A stretch of DNA of 64,000 bases from Paenibacillus marchantiae (GCF_028771845.1 NZ_CP118270.1:3720001-3784000), one strand, 5' to 3'; numbered from the stretch's first letter, positions 34,182 through 43,897 are shown. Translations and numbers: made by a program. Notes: generated from the sequence alone by a model not told the origin.

Positions 34182-34287
34182 AAAGGCTATGAAATTATGC
34201 GTTACTGCAGGGAATGATGATGCTCCTAATAGCCTTGTTTTTAAAAGTAGGTTGAGGTCTTAATTTTAGAAAAGGATGGTGTTTCTT

Positions 34288-35393
34288 GTGTCGAACAACA
34301 GACAACTTACAAGATCTCAGAACGCAGCGATTGAATATATAAGTAATGACGCAAGATCCCAAAAAAGAGAAGCTCAAGCATCACTCAAAGAAATTTTTCG
34401 TTTTTCGAATATTCCTTGGAATACCTTTGAAGAAGCAGTTCATAAGATTAAATCCCATGCAAGGGTGGCTTTGCATTTTCATCCGGATCGTCCGGTTTTA
34501 GATATGAAAAGTGTAGCTCAATCTTTATTAGAGCAGGGAATCTATAAAAGTCAGTTCGAGACTTTCATATCCAATGGGAGCGTATCTGCATACGTAGGTG
34601 GTGCAAGAGATCTTTGGGAGGAAGAACTATTTGGCGGAGCATATCAGTTAGAAGGTGCAACCAACTTTGAACGGCCAAAGTATGGTGCTCTTCATTTGTT
34701 GTTACATCCGGATGGACCGTCTCCACGATTCGGCTCTTGTTATTTTCTTTTAAAACCGAATGCTTCATATCGCTGTACGTTCACTTACGGTGGCTCTCAA
34801 GATGCTCCAAAGGAAAAGGGGACGTATGAGGAATTAGACGATATTTTATCTGCGCTTTTTACGGATGCTTTCTTTCGGGATTATGCTATTGGAGAAAGAG
34901 AGCTTACTCCTAAAAAATTGATAGATCAGCTATTGTACAATCTGGAACGTCCGTTAGAGGATCCGTCAAAAATGGCCCCACATCGGAATCTTAACCATTT
35001 TATCGAAACTCAAATTCATGGATATATATATCTTGAAGATGATGTGGAAATTTTAGTAGCTGACCCATCGTTCAAAGGAACGGAAATAGGGAATTATTTA
35101 GAGCAAATCTGCATCAAATATTCCATTGAACTATTTTGGCATATGGGATTTGCGATGCGTGCAGAGGAAGTGCCCTCTGATTTTAGGGTCCAAACATGCC
35201 ATCATTAGCGAAGCGAATTGCAAGGAATGGTCACATCGACGTAAGTGTGATCGGGAATGCTGTCAACGATTTGAAATGCAATCCTGATCTTTGGTCTGAC
35301 AGAGGTAATTACGAAGAAGTGCTTCAGGAATTAAAATACATGTGGCATATACTCGTTCGATATGGTAAATCGATTGCTGACCAGAGTAATTAA
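34288..35393 (+). pseudogene. DUF3626 family gene with a frameshift
   Basis: The product reads as a DUF3626 protein: ALHFHPDRPV near residue 65, GGARDLWEEELFGGAY and FGSCYFLLKP. The frame ends at 35208, but a second frame from about 35190 to 35393 supplies the expected C-terminal part (MPSLAKRIARNG..., LKYMWHILVRYG). One extra G in the GGG run at about 35188 joins them as FRGPNMPSLA. GTG 34288 is the likelier start since the upstream ATG touches the ribosome binding site. Pseudogene or a homopolymer error. Confidence 0.75.
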
Positions 35394-35510
35394 TTTTTAC
35401 TGGAAATACTGGTTGAATCAGTGAAGGCGGGGTTCGGAAGTACATTTTTAGTGGAGATCATAAGAATCATAGACACTTTAAATATAACTCGTGCAAAGGA
35501 AGATAAGAAA

Positions 35511-36026
35511 ATGGATAAAGGGAAAATTATATTTTTGAATGGCGTAACCAGTTCAGGTAAAACTTCAATCGTAGAAGCGATGCAAAATTACGATGAACCC
35601 TTTTTTTATGTTGTGGCCAATGATCTTTTTGAAAATACGATTGGTGATAAACATTTGCAAACAGACTACTGGAAGTATTTAAGTGAAGCGATCATGATAA
35701 TGTATCATACAGCAAAATTATTTTCGGATCATGGAAAGAATGTTTTAATCGATGGGATAATTGTTGAAAGACCGGAATTAAAGCCGCATTATGATAAAGT
35801 CCAAGATATATTTGATGGATATCCTTTGGATATCGTTGAGGTGTACTGCCCATTAGTTCTTTGTCGTAAGCGAAATATAGAACGTGGTGACAGAAGAGAA
35901 GATCAATCCGATGAGCAAAATAAAATAATGTCCCAACACATTCACTATAGTTTTTCAGTCGATACGAGTTTGAATACGCCGGAAGAATGTGCAGAAATGA
36001 TTATCACATCAGTATTTAAAAAATAA
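35511..36026 (+). CDS. Chloramphenicol phosphotransferase-like P-loop kinase
   Basis: A 171-residue P-loop kinase of the CPT-like family. Walker A GVTSSGKT near residue 9 is preceded by the family start KGKIIFLN; LIDGIIVERPE and VEVYCPLVLCRKRN follow as substrate and lid regions. ATG 35511 is chosen for AAAGGAAG nine bases upstream. Relatives phosphorylate chloramphenicol, but substrate cannot be read from sequence. A relic element follows the gene. Confidence 0.83.
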   Translation: MDKGKIIFLNGVTSSGKTSIVEAMQNYDEPFFYVVANDLFENTIGDKHLQTDYWKYLSEAIMIMYHTAKLFSDHGKNVLIDGIIVERPELKPHYDKVQDIFDGYPLDIVEVYCPLVLCRKRNIERGDRREDQSDEQNKIMSQHIHYSFSVDTSLNTPEECAEMIITSVFKK

Positions 36027-36044
36027 TTTAATGATTGAAAATAT

Positions 36045-36090
36045 CAGTTCAAGGAAGCAGAATCAGGTAAACAGACTTCAAACTTTCATT
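36045..36090 (+). repeat. Relic of an attC-like element
   Basis: AAGGAAGCAGAATCAGG and AAACAGACTTC copy the internal single-stranded part of the array elements (compare GAAGCAGAATCAGGCGGA in element 5), but both arms are lost. Confidence 0.5.
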
Positions 36091-36106
36091 AAGGGGAGGA
36101 AGAAGT

Positions 36107-36727
36107 ATGGGTTCAAGAATAATGCATCTGATTGTGGCAAATAGAATCGCAAATTCCTTATCTATAGTAGATAAAACGCCTTTTTTACTTGGAAATATTG
36201 CACCGGATGCTGTTACAACAAAAGATTCATCACATTTTTTTGCTGGTGAAATTCAGGATTATTCAAGGAACGTAGACTATAAAGGATTTTTACATAAGTA
36301 TCGATCACAGGCAGAAGACCTTTATGTTCTAGGTTATTTCACACATTTAATTGCAGATGATATATGGTTGAAAGGTTTTAATTTACCTTGGTTAAGGAAC
36401 AGAATGGAAGCTAATAAGGAATTATATAAACATTATCATAACGACTTTAGATTAATGAATGGGAAGTTGCTTGAACATTATGGATATAAAGAGGAATTAA
36501 GAAACAGGCTCAATCACATTCCAACAATACCGGATTTAGAGGAAGTTAAATCTACAGATGTCGAAAAGTTTGTGCCATATGTATCTGACGATTTGAATTA
36601 TGACAAAGAAATTTTAAATGAAACCCTTAATGTTTTTACTTTTGAGCAGATCATTGGATACATAGAGACATCAGTCGATATGGGAATATTGAATATGAAG
36701 TATATAAAGATAAAGTACAATTTGTAA
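36107..36727 (+). CDS. Zinc-dependent phospholipase C-like protein
   Basis: A 206-residue protein of the Zn_dep_PLPC-like group of all-helical metal proteins. Ligand-type motifs are MHLIVANRI (His near residue 6), GNIAPDAV, SHFF and LGYFTHLIADDIW, which together match the His/Asp set of the family. No signal peptide, so it is cytoplasmic. GGGGAGGA precedes ATG. Substrate unknown. Confidence 0.72.
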   Translation: MGSRIMHLIVANRIANSLSIVDKTPFLLGNIAPDAVTTKDSSHFFAGEIQDYSRNVDYKGFLHKYRSQAEDLYVLGYFTHLIADDIWLKGFNLPWLRNRMEANKELYKHYHNDFRLMNGKLLEHYGYKEELRNRLNHIPTIPDLEEVKSTDVEKFVPYVSDDLNYDKEILNETLNVFTFEQIIGYIETSVDMGILNMKYIKIKYNL

Positions 36728-36750
36728 ATAATTTTGTGAAGTCTGAGGTG

Positions 36751-36860
36751 TCCCTTAACAATGCATCCACGTATCGCACCCGCATGGTAGCTGTTCGATC
36801 TAAAGATATGAGAGCAAGTCAACCCGCAATGTCATGTGGCTCTAACGGACAGATTAATGG
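36751..36860 (+). repeat. Relic left arm of an attC-like element
   Basis: CCTTAAC, AATG, CATCCACG repeats the TAAC - 4 nt - TATTCACG layout of the array elements; the right arm is not recognisable. Confidence 0.5.
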
Positions 36861-36929
36861 TAAATGAAGGAGTGAACTATAATTCACCGAATACTATTTA
36901 GGTATAAATAAGAAAAGGAGGATTATATT

Positions 36930-36989
36930 ATGTGGTTTTGTTGTGTGTATAAAAAACCGATAAGAATCCGTAATCACCCTCAATATTAA
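36930..36989 (+). CDS. Possible 19-residue leader peptide
   Basis: ATG with AAAAGGAGG eight bases upstream and a TAA at 36987, ending 18 bp before the start of the P-loop kinase gene. It begins MWFCCVYKK. The strong ribosome binding site on so short a frame just before a gene suggests translational coupling or leader control. No stable hairpin is obvious. Confidence 0.4.
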   Translation: MWFCCVYKKPIRIRNHPQY

Positions 36990-37007
36990 AAATTGAGGAG
37001 AAATAAA

Positions 37008-37649
37008 ATGAGAATAAATAACAATTATTTAAAAGAACAATTAAAGCATGTGTATTGGTTAAATGGTGGTTGTTGCGCGGGAAAGACAACGATGACAAAG
37101 AAATTTGTTGCAGAGTTAGGATTTCAAACATTGAGCGATAATGTCTTGAAGTATAGACCATTCACTAATTCGACTGAATATCCTGCTCTTCAATATCCCC
37201 ATCCTGGTTTAAACTGGGAAGAGTGGTTTAATAGGCCTACTGATGTGTCTTTTCCATGGCTTTGTGAAATTGTTGTAGAAATGATGGAATTTTTCGTTAT
37301 TGATTTATTAAAGATGCCAACGGATAAACCAATCATTATCGATTTAGGAATAATGCCTGAACACATTTTACCCTTTATTCCTAAAGAAAAAATGATGTGT
37401 CTTTATACATCTGATGATGAAATAGAAAAGCTATATTACTTTAGAGAAGACCATAAGATGATTTTGGATGTTATTAACCTTACATCAGATCCAGCGGAAA
37501 CGATTAAACATGGCAACAAAACAATGGTGAAATTCTCCAATGAAATTAGAAATGCCTGCGTTAATAACAATATCAAAACACTTGAAAGAACACCTGACTT
37601 GGGTATAGAAGAACAATTCAGATTAGTTTGTGAGCATTTTGAATTATGA
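37008..37649 (+). CDS. P-loop NTPase / kinase-like protein
   Basis: A 213-residue protein with a Walker A GGCCAGKT near residue 18, inside HVYWLNGGCCAGKTTMTKK. The rest is an alpha/beta kinase fold with IIIDLGIMPEHILPF as a Walker B-like strand. ATG 37008 follows GAGGAG; an upstream TTG lies inside that site. Substrate unknown. It follows a putative leader peptide and ends in a clear terminator. Confidence 0.8.
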   Translation: MRINNNYLKEQLKHVYWLNGGCCAGKTTMTKKFVAELGFQTLSDNVLKYRPFTNSTEYPALQYPHPGLNWEEWFNRPTDVSFPWLCEIVVEMMEFFVIDLLKMPTDKPIIIDLGIMPEHILPFIPKEKMMCLYTSDDEIEKLYYFREDHKMILDVINLTSDPAETIKHGNKTMVKFSNEIRNACVNNNIKTLERTPDLGIEEQFRLVCEHFEL

Positions 37650-37686
37650 TATGAGCATCTTTTGTTAATTTATATTTAATACGGGT

Positions 37687-37715
37687 CAGGCTACCGATAT
37701 AAGGTAGCCTGTTTA
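37687..37715 (+). terminator. Terminator after the P-loop gene
   Basis: CAGGCTACC and GGTAGCCTG form a perfect 9-bp stem followed by TTTAAAT; the short T run makes it moderate. Confidence 0.65.
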
Positions 37716-37888
37716 AATAACGGGACATGTTTGAATTATGAGATTAGAGAAGAATTTCGTAAATTAATTTATTGTCCCAACAATTAAAACATAATATTTG
37801 TTGGTCAAGGAATGCTGACTGCAAGATCGTGCTTACAAAGGGCATTAGTAAAACGAATGAGCAGCGAACAAAAGAGGGGGTTATCAGG

Positions 37889-38635
37889 ATGAACAAACAC
37901 CGTGTTTATGAAACAAACAGCTCCTATTGGGATACGAAAGGAAATGACTTTTTAGGAGCAATCGTGCTTCCTTTTTATGGAGCATTTGTAACAGAGGAAA
38001 AATGCCAACTTTTTGGCGATGTCTCAGGAAAAAAGATGTTAGAGATCGGCTGTGGAGATGGTCAATCTTTGCAATATCAGGGAGAGCGTAAGGCTGCTGA
38101 ACTATGGGGCATGGATATATCAGAAAATCAAATTGAAAAGGCGAAGCAACATCTGACAACGTGTGGTCTTTCAGCAAAATTAATTTGTTCTCCTATGGAA
38201 GAAGAATCTAACATCCCTGTGGATTATTTTGATTTTGTTTATTCGATTTACGCCATAGGCTGGACAACAGACCTAGAAGGTACCTTTTGTCGGATCGCTT
38301 CATATTTAAAAAAAGATGGCATATTTATTTTTAGTTGGTCTCATCCAATTCACAAATGTGTTGTTGAAGAGAATAATAGATTGGTTTTTAAAAAGTCTTA
38401 TTTTGATGAATCTTGGTATTCGGTCGCTCCTGATTTTGTTCAAGGCGAGCTAACTTTGTCTGATCGTAAACTATCAACCTATATAAATGCGTTAGCGAAA
38501 GCAGGGTTTGTTATTGAACAAATGATTGAAGAAACCGAACAGGAAATAATCCAATTGCATGATGAAAATAATGATCTCGTAAAAAGAGCGAAGATGTTTC
38601 CTGTAACCTTCGTTATCAAAGCAAGAAAACTTTGA
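37889..38635 (+). CDS. SAM-dependent methyltransferase
   Basis: A 248-residue class I methyltransferase. Motif I MLEIGCGDG lies near residue 50, followed by LWGMDISENQI (acidic end of the second strand) and FDFVYSIYAIGW (motif III/IV region). ATG 37889 follows AGAGGGGG; the longer frame upstream lacks a ribosome binding site. Substrate not readable; such small methyltransferases often act on small molecules. Confidence 0.87.
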   Translation: MNKHRVYETNSSYWDTKGNDFLGAIVLPFYGAFVTEEKCQLFGDVSGKKMLEIGCGDGQSLQYQGERKAAELWGMDISENQIEKAKQHLTTCGLSAKLICSPMEEESNIPVDYFDFVYSIYAIGWTTDLEGTFCRIASYLKKDGIFIFSWSHPIHKCVVEENNRLVFKKSYFDESWYSVAPDFVQGELTLSDRKLSTYINALAKAGFVIEQMIEETEQEIIQLHDENNDLVKRAKMFPVTFVIKARKL

Positions 38636-38652
38636 GTCTATGGGGGTTACTC

Positions 38653-39054
38653 ATGTTAACGATAAAATTACATACAGAGAAACCGATTCTACAATCTGAA
38701 CTAATGGGTCTTTATCAAGATGCTGGTTGGTGGCCTAACCGAGATGAGAATGGAATATTACAGCTACTTGTTAGTGGTGTTGCAGTAGGAGCTTGGAAAG
38801 ATGATATATTAGTTGGTTTCTGTAGGTCTATTTCAGACGGAATATATCGGGCTTATGTAGAAGATGTTGTTGTATTAAGTATGTACAGAAATAAAGGAAT
38901 AGGAGAACTAATGGTCAAAAGACTTTTAGATGAGTTAAAAGATATTGACGTTATTAGTTTGTTTTGTACAGAGGATTTGGGTGGTTTTTACGAATTGTCA
39001 GGTTTTAAACGGACAAAGCAAATTGTAATGCATTATAAGAATCAAGGGAATTAA
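38653..39054 (+). CDS. GNAT family N-acetyltransferase
   Basis: A 133-residue single-domain acetyltransferase. The acetyl-CoA loop YRNKGIGELM (RxxGxG/A) lies near residue 82 after the strand VEDVVVL; a CTEDLGGFYELSGF terminus is usual for the compact YjdJ/YkwB-like type. ATG 38653 follows TATGGGGG. Overlap of upstream frames with the methyltransferase stop suggests co-transcription with it. Confidence 0.88.
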   Translation: MLTIKLHTEKPILQSELMGLYQDAGWWPNRDENGILQLLVSGVAVGAWKDDILVGFCRSISDGIYRAYVEDVVVLSMYRNKGIGELMVKRLLDELKDIDVISLFCTEDLGGFYELSGFKRTKQIVMHYKNQGN

Positions 39055-39108
39055 AATATTTATTCAAAGAAGATGGGTACTTACTTAGGAATAAGGGAGA
39101 ATGCGACA

Positions 39109-39654
39109 ATGTTTAAATACGAAATGGATGATTCTTCTTATTTATCGCTATTGAAAATTAAAGATGCAGAACAATTATATAATTTGATTAACAGTAATAG
39201 GGAGCATATAGGTGAGTGGCTGAAGTTTCCTAGTATTACTGTAGAAGCGGATGATTCAAAAACCTTTATAGAAAGAACACGGATAAGATATGCCAAGGAA
39301 GAAGGTTACTGGTTAGGAATATGGAGTGAGGATAAACTTGTGGGTTCTGTTGGTTACTTATATTTAGATCAAGAGAACAAAAAAACTGAAATTGGATATT
39401 GGCTAGGTAAAGAATATGAGGGTAAGGGATTAATTACTAAATCTATTAAAGTATTAATAAATCATGCTTTTGACGAACTGAAATTAAATAAAATTGAAAT
39501 AGGAGTAGCTACAAACAATTTAAAGAGCCGTGCAATTCCTGAGAAATTAGGGTTTAAACGTGAAGGTGAACTAAGAGATTACGAGTATATCAATGGAAGG
39601 TTTCTAGATAGAATAATCTATGGATTGAAAGCCAATGAATGGATATTGGATTAG
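39109..39654 (+). CDS. RimJ/RimL-type GNAT acetyltransferase
   Basis: A 181-residue GNAT of the RimL class, which acetylates protein N-termini or small amines. IGYWLGKEYEGKGLITKS carries the acetyl-CoA loop and KIEIGVATNNLKSRAIPEKLGF the following strand-helix. ATG 39109 has AAGGGAG upstream. Full length for the family. Confidence 0.9.
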   Translation: MFKYEMDDSSYLSLLKIKDAEQLYNLINSNREHIGEWLKFPSITVEADDSKTFIERTRIRYAKEEGYWLGIWSEDKLVGSVGYLYLDQENKKTEIGYWLGKEYEGKGLITKSIKVLINHAFDELKLNKIEIGVATNNLKSRAIPEKLGFKREGELRDYEYINGRFLDRIIYGLKANEWILD

Positions 39655-39671
39655 TACTTTTTATAGAAAGT

Positions 39672-39806
39672 ATATGATATCATCCGAGATTAAACTTTTT
39701 ACAGCGGTGCTTATGCCCCTTTTCATTCAATGAACAATCAGGGAAGTTGACTCTGACGACATGCGAGCCGACCTTAGATAGTAGCTATCTAAATCTAATA
39801 TAGTGA
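39672..39806 (+). repeat. Relic of an attC-like element
   Basis: Contains GCGGTGCTTATGCCCC (left-hairpin region), AATCAGGGAAG and CCTTAGATAGTAGCTATCTAAAT, the last like the right hairpins of elements 3 and 4. Outer boxes are lost. Confidence 0.5.
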
Positions 39807-39820
39807 CAGGAGGCGAAAGT

Positions 39821-40908
39821 TTGATTTCACATAAAAAGCTTAAACGGGTTGAACTTGTTCGTACTCTTGTTCTTGAAACGCTACATACTATAGAGAAAAC
39901 CTCCAAGAATGAAGAAGCATTGTTTAATCTTTTCGGGGTTTCTAGCTTGGCTTCTTTACTTGCCATACGAAGAGAACAAAATTCGGAAATTGCTGCGATC
40001 GCAGGGTTGCTCCATGATTTTTATTTCTATAAAACCGGCATAAAATACTTCCCTGGCCTTAACAGTGCAGATTCGGTAAGACCGATTTTGCGTAGCACCC
40101 AAATCTTTACCAACGAAGAGCTAAATGTCATTCTTCGATCGATCTTTTATCAAAACGATAAACATCAGGTCCATGGACCATATGAAGAAATTATTAAAGA
40201 TGCCATACTTATACAGATGTACGTTCAGAATCCGGAGGAGAGTTTTTTTCTGATATTGAGATAAATAGATTACAAAAAGGTCTTGTTGAATTAGGGATTC
40301 CAATAGAACACGTAGAGGCAAAGCACAAGATTAACAGAGAAACGATAATCAAAGGAACTGAAGATAGACGTCTTAAGTTGGCTGAAATTGCGGAAACGCT
40401 TGCAGTTCAAAGGGTTATGGGAATTCCAGAGGATGAAGGCTATCGGGAAATATGCAAGTACTGGCCTGACTCGGATATCTATAAAGTACTGGAATCAAAT
40501 TGGTGTGCCGCATTCGTATATCATTGCTGTATGCAGGCTGGCATCATACTCCCTATTCGATACCCGAATCACAGTTATCGATTAGCTGGGGTTGGCGCCT
40601 GGTTAGATTGGGCTCAGCTACCTGAAACAAATTTTTTATATCAAGATGGATACCAGGGTTTTAAACCAAAGCGTGGCGATATTGTCATTTTTGAAAAGCT
40701 TCTATCCGATAATTCTCATGATCATATTGGAATTGTTTTGGCATGTGAGGGAAACCGATTATTGGTTGCAGAAGGTAACAAAGACAATAAAAACTTCTCC
40801 AGCGTTGTTTACAGGAATAGAGAACATTGTATTTACGGATATATACGTATAGACAACAGCTATCAATTTCATTTTGAAGGGGATATATACCAATTGTTTC
40901 TAAATTGA
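39821..40908 (+). pseudogene. HD-domain plus CHAP/NlpC-like two-domain gene split by a frameshift
   Basis: TTG start with AGGAGGCG upstream. The first part (to 40264) is a helical HD-like domain (EIAAIAGLLHDFYFYK). At a run of seven T near 40241-40247 the frame is lost; one more T continues through SDIEINRLQKGLVEL into the second frame to 40908. That part holds a CHAP/NlpC-like domain with SNWCAAFVYHC (Cys) and HDHIGIVL (His). The pair thus looks like one ~360-residue protein. Two separate genes are possible, but the second lacks a start and ribosome binding site. Confidence 0.7.
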
Positions 40909-40933
40909 GTAAAAAACTTTAAAACCGAAGGAG

Positions 40934-41404
40934 ATGGTCACTATACTCCTAGTATATTTGCGGTATTATCTTTATGTTTTGGATCATAAATTAAACGTTC
41001 TTATCGAATGTTGGAAAGAAGGATTATATCTTCAGGGGATAATCCATGACATGTCTAAATTCTCTCCTCACGAATTTTTTCCTTATGCACGTAAATTCTA
41101 TTCAAATCAGAAGGACGAGGATACCGAGCTGAGATGGAAGAATGCGTGGCTGCACCATCAAAATCATAATAAACACCACTGGGAGTATTGGATAGTAAAT
41201 AAAAATACTAGAGAAGCCTTACCAATGCCAAAGAAATATTTGATAGAAATGGTATGTGACTGGCGGGCTTTCTCAAGAAAATGGGGGCGTAAAGTTAAAG
41301 AAACTAATTTACCAGAAAGAATGATGACATCTGAAAGTATAATATTACACCCAAAGACGAGGGAAGAACTTGAAAATTTCATGAAGAAAAAACAACAACA
41401 ATAA
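40934..41404 (+). CDS. DUF5662 family protein
   Basis: A ~156-residue protein. HDMSKFSPHEFFPYA near residue 38 and LHHQNHNKHHWEYW are the family's His-rich signatures, suggesting a metal site. Function unknown. The start is uncertain: AAGGAG directly abuts the ATG at 40934, and a downstream TTG could be used. Confidence 0.78.
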   Translation: MVTILLVYLRYYLYVLDHKLNVLIECWKEGLYLQGIIHDMSKFSPHEFFPYARKFYSNQKDEDTELRWKNAWLHHQNHNKHHWEYWIVNKNTREALPMPKKYLIEMVCDWRAFSRKWGRKVKETNLPERMMTSESIILHPKTREELENFMKKKQQQ

Positions 41405-41409
41405 ACATA

Positions 41410-42426
41410 GTGAAGAAGGTGCACCTTTCATTGTTTAACCTAAAAATATCAAATAATAAAGCATTCATTGAACTGAATGATTATGTCTTACAGGTAAAGA
41501 ATAAAATATCTGCTACCGCTGCTGCGACATATATTATTCATAATGATCGTATCGTGAATGAATGGTACTCAGGAGTACATGACAATTCTAAACCTAGTCG
41601 ATTAGTTGATGAGGAATCACAATTTAATGTTGCTTCAGTTCGAAAAACATTTTTAGGATTTGCTATTAGTCTTGCATTACATGAAGGTAAGGTCAGAAGT
41701 ATAGATGATCTTGTTGTGGACTACTTGAATGAGTTAGATAGGGAAGCACTAAGGCATATAACAATACGACAATTGTTAACCCACACTCATGGTTTAGGTG
41801 ATCTGCATAATAGAATGTTTCTTCAAGGAACCGACTGGAAGTACAATAATACTGGTGTTAATCTGCTAATCGAGATTATTCGGAAATTATATAAAATCCC
41901 TGTATCACAATTACTCGAAGAGCGTTTATTCTCACCTATGGGCTTTAACCAAACAGGATGGAGGAAGGAAAATAATGAAAAATTAGTATGGCTCAATGAA
42001 CAATATAAGGATGATCAAGGTAACCAGGCCAACTTATTTATGAGCACAAAGGAACTAGCATATTGGGGTTATCTGCATTTGAATAAGGGAGCTATAAACG
42101 GGAATCAGATACTTCCTAAAGAAATATTTGAGCAGACAACCACTATAATTAGTCCTCCTGATCTGGAACAACAATTGCCGAGAAACGGTTTTTTTTGGTT
42201 TGTGCAAGATCAACCACGGTCTTTTACAGAATTAGGTGATAAACTTCCACACGGTTCTTTCCAGTCTCTGGGCGCCACTGGATGTGCCTGTCTTGTCATT
42301 CCTAAGTGTAAAACTGTTGCGGTAAGAATGTATAATCAGACTGGACAAAATCCGTTAGGGTACGACTATCTTGAGGATATCAAAACATTTGGGGATTTGG
42401 TCTGTAAGTACATAGAAGATCTATAA
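41410..42426 (+). CDS. Serine beta-lactamase-fold hydrolase
   Basis: A 338-residue protein of the beta-lactamase/EstB-type superfamily. The SxxK motif is SVRK near residue 77, the YxN motif YNN near 151 (with TGVN) and HGSFQSLG stands for the third (HxG/KTG) motif. No signal peptide, so it is probably a cytoplasmic esterase or peptidase rather than a beta-lactamase. GTG start is tentative. It starts 6 bp after the preceding gene, so the two share a message. Confidence 0.86.
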   Translation: MKKVHLSLFNLKISNNKAFIELNDYVLQVKNKISATAAATYIIHNDRIVNEWYSGVHDNSKPSRLVDEESQFNVASVRKTFLGFAISLALHEGKVRSIDDLVVDYLNELDREALRHITIRQLLTHTHGLGDLHNRMFLQGTDWKYNNTGVNLLIEIIRKLYKIPVSQLLEERLFSPMGFNQTGWRKENNEKLVWLNEQYKDDQGNQANLFMSTKELAYWGYLHLNKGAINGNQILPKEIFEQTTTIISPPDLEQQLPRNGFFWFVQDQPRSFTELGDKLPHGSFQSLGATGCACLVIPKCKTVAVRMYNQTGQNPLGYDYLEDIKTFGDLVCKYIEDL

Positions 42427-42582
42427 ACCGTGAACTTGGCTTAAAAGATATCAGGCATTCCATTTAAAAGATAATGATAAATTTTTACTGAATAAGAATA
42501 TATGTTCTGATATAATTGAACTGAGAATAGTAAGTCTCTTCCTCTAAATTTGGTTACAAATAAAAACAGTGAGGTGAGTGAG

Positions 42583-43107
42583 ATGGAACAAAGGAATGCG
42601 CCAGAGGTAAGAATTGAACTATGGGACGAAGGAGATTTAGATTTGCTTCGCCAATTAAATTCGCCTGAGATGACAGTACACTTCGGAGGACCAGAGACTG
42701 AGGAGAAAATCCTAGATCGTCATAAGCGCTATTATGAAATCGCACAAAATGGAACAGGGAAAATGTTTAAGATCCTCTTGCTTCCGCATCTTGAAGTCGT
42801 GGGTAGTGTAGGGTATTGGGATCAGACCTGGAAAGAAGAATCTATTTACGAGATAGGTTGGAGTGTTTTATCGGATTATCAAGGTAGAGGAATAGCAACA
42901 GAAGCAACAGCAAAAGCCATAGCTTCTATCCGTTCTGAAAAGAAGAAACATAAATTCATTCACGCTTTTCCTAAAACCAAGAATCCCGCTTCAAATGCCA
43001 TTTGTCGCAAGCTGGGCTTTTCGTATATTGGCGAGTGTGATTTTGAATATCCTATTGGGAATATCATACGATGTAACGACTGGAGATTGGCAGTCGAGGA
43101 AAATTAA
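42583..43107 (+). CDS. RimJ/RimL-type GNAT acetyltransferase
   Basis: A 174-residue GNAT. YEIGWSVLSDYQGRGIATEA holds the acetyl-CoA loop; NPASNAICRKLGF follows as the standard motif B. ATG 42583 is preceded by GAGGTGA; in-frame codons further up lack this. Stand-alone gene with a terminator after it. Confidence 0.9.
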   Translation: MEQRNAPEVRIELWDEGDLDLLRQLNSPEMTVHFGGPETEEKILDRHKRYYEIAQNGTGKMFKILLLPHLEVVGSVGYWDQTWKEESIYEIGWSVLSDYQGRGIATEATAKAIASIRSEKKKHKFIHAFPKTKNPASNAICRKLGFSYIGECDFEYPIGNIIRCNDWRLAVEEN

Positions 43108-43165
43108 GATCAAGAGCATGGAGGGGGATTTTAAATCAGTTGCACGACTTTCTCCATATTTCAGG

Positions 43166-43193
43166 GCAGATGAGAAACCATCTGCTTTTTTTT
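43166..43193 (+). terminator. Terminator after the GNAT gene at 42583
   Basis: GCAGATG and CATCTGC with a 6-base loop, then eight T. The ~155 bp beyond it hold no gene that I can support. Confidence 0.82.
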
Positions 43194-43348
43194 GCTTGAT
43201 TTACTTCATATATGTAATAATATGGTTAGTACTTAGTGCATATAATTTGCTGATTAAAGGACATGATGGATGCCTAGTTTCTATGGATTATATTTATTTG
43301 AATCCTAGAGATGCTGAGTGAACTACTTAAACCATTAAGGAGAACTAA

Positions 43349-43897
43349 ATGTCGCAGTTTCCCAAGTTAGAAACAAAAAGGTTTGTATTAAGAGAACTAA
43401 CACAGAATGATTCCAGAGATATATTTCAATCTTTTTCATTGGATGAAGTTACGAAGTTTTATGATGTGGAGAGTTTTACAACCATTAAACAAGCAGAAGA
43501 ATTAATTCAAAGTTGGAATGAAAGATTTGAATCAGGTCAAGCTATTCGTTGGGGAATCACTTTGAAGTCGGAAAACAAAGTAATTGGAACATGTGGCTTT
43601 CATGGATGGATGAAAAATCATTATAAAGCTGTCATTGGATATGAACTAACACCAGAATATTGGCATCAAGGTTATATGACTGAGGTGGTTGAAAAGGTAA
43701 TTGAATATGGCTTCAATAAGCTTGGCTTAAACCGAATTGAAGCATTTGTAGAACCAGAGAATGTGGGATCAAGAAAGGTTCTTGAGAAAATCGGCTTCAA
43801 AGAAGAAGGCATATTGAAGGGGAATTATTATTGGAAGAATCGATTTGTTGATAATGCCATTTATGCATTTCTTAAGCAAGATTTTAAAGTTCATTAA
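43349..43897 (+). CDS. RimJ/RimL-type GNAT acetyltransferase
   Basis: A 182-residue GNAT beginning FPKLETKRFVLRELT, the usual RimJ/L start. IGYELTPEYWHQGYMTEV is the acetyl-CoA loop and NVGSRKVLEKIGF motif B. AAGGAG precedes ATG. Followed at 25 bp by another, unrelated GNAT. Confidence 0.91.
   Translation: MSQFPKLETKRFVLRELTQNDSRDIFQSFSLDEVTKFYDVESFTTIKQAEELIQSWNERFESGQAIRWGITLKSENKVIGTCGFHGWMKNHYKAVIGYELTPEYWHQGYMTEVVEKVIEYGFNKLGLNRIEAFVEPENVGSRKVLEKIGFKEEGILKGNYYWKNRFVDNAIYAFLKQDFKVH

Noticed and set aside
42995..43321. A 108-residue frame after the GNAT gene at 42583
   Set aside because: It overlaps that gene in another phase and runs through a clear terminator at 43166-43193, with no ribosome binding site at its start.
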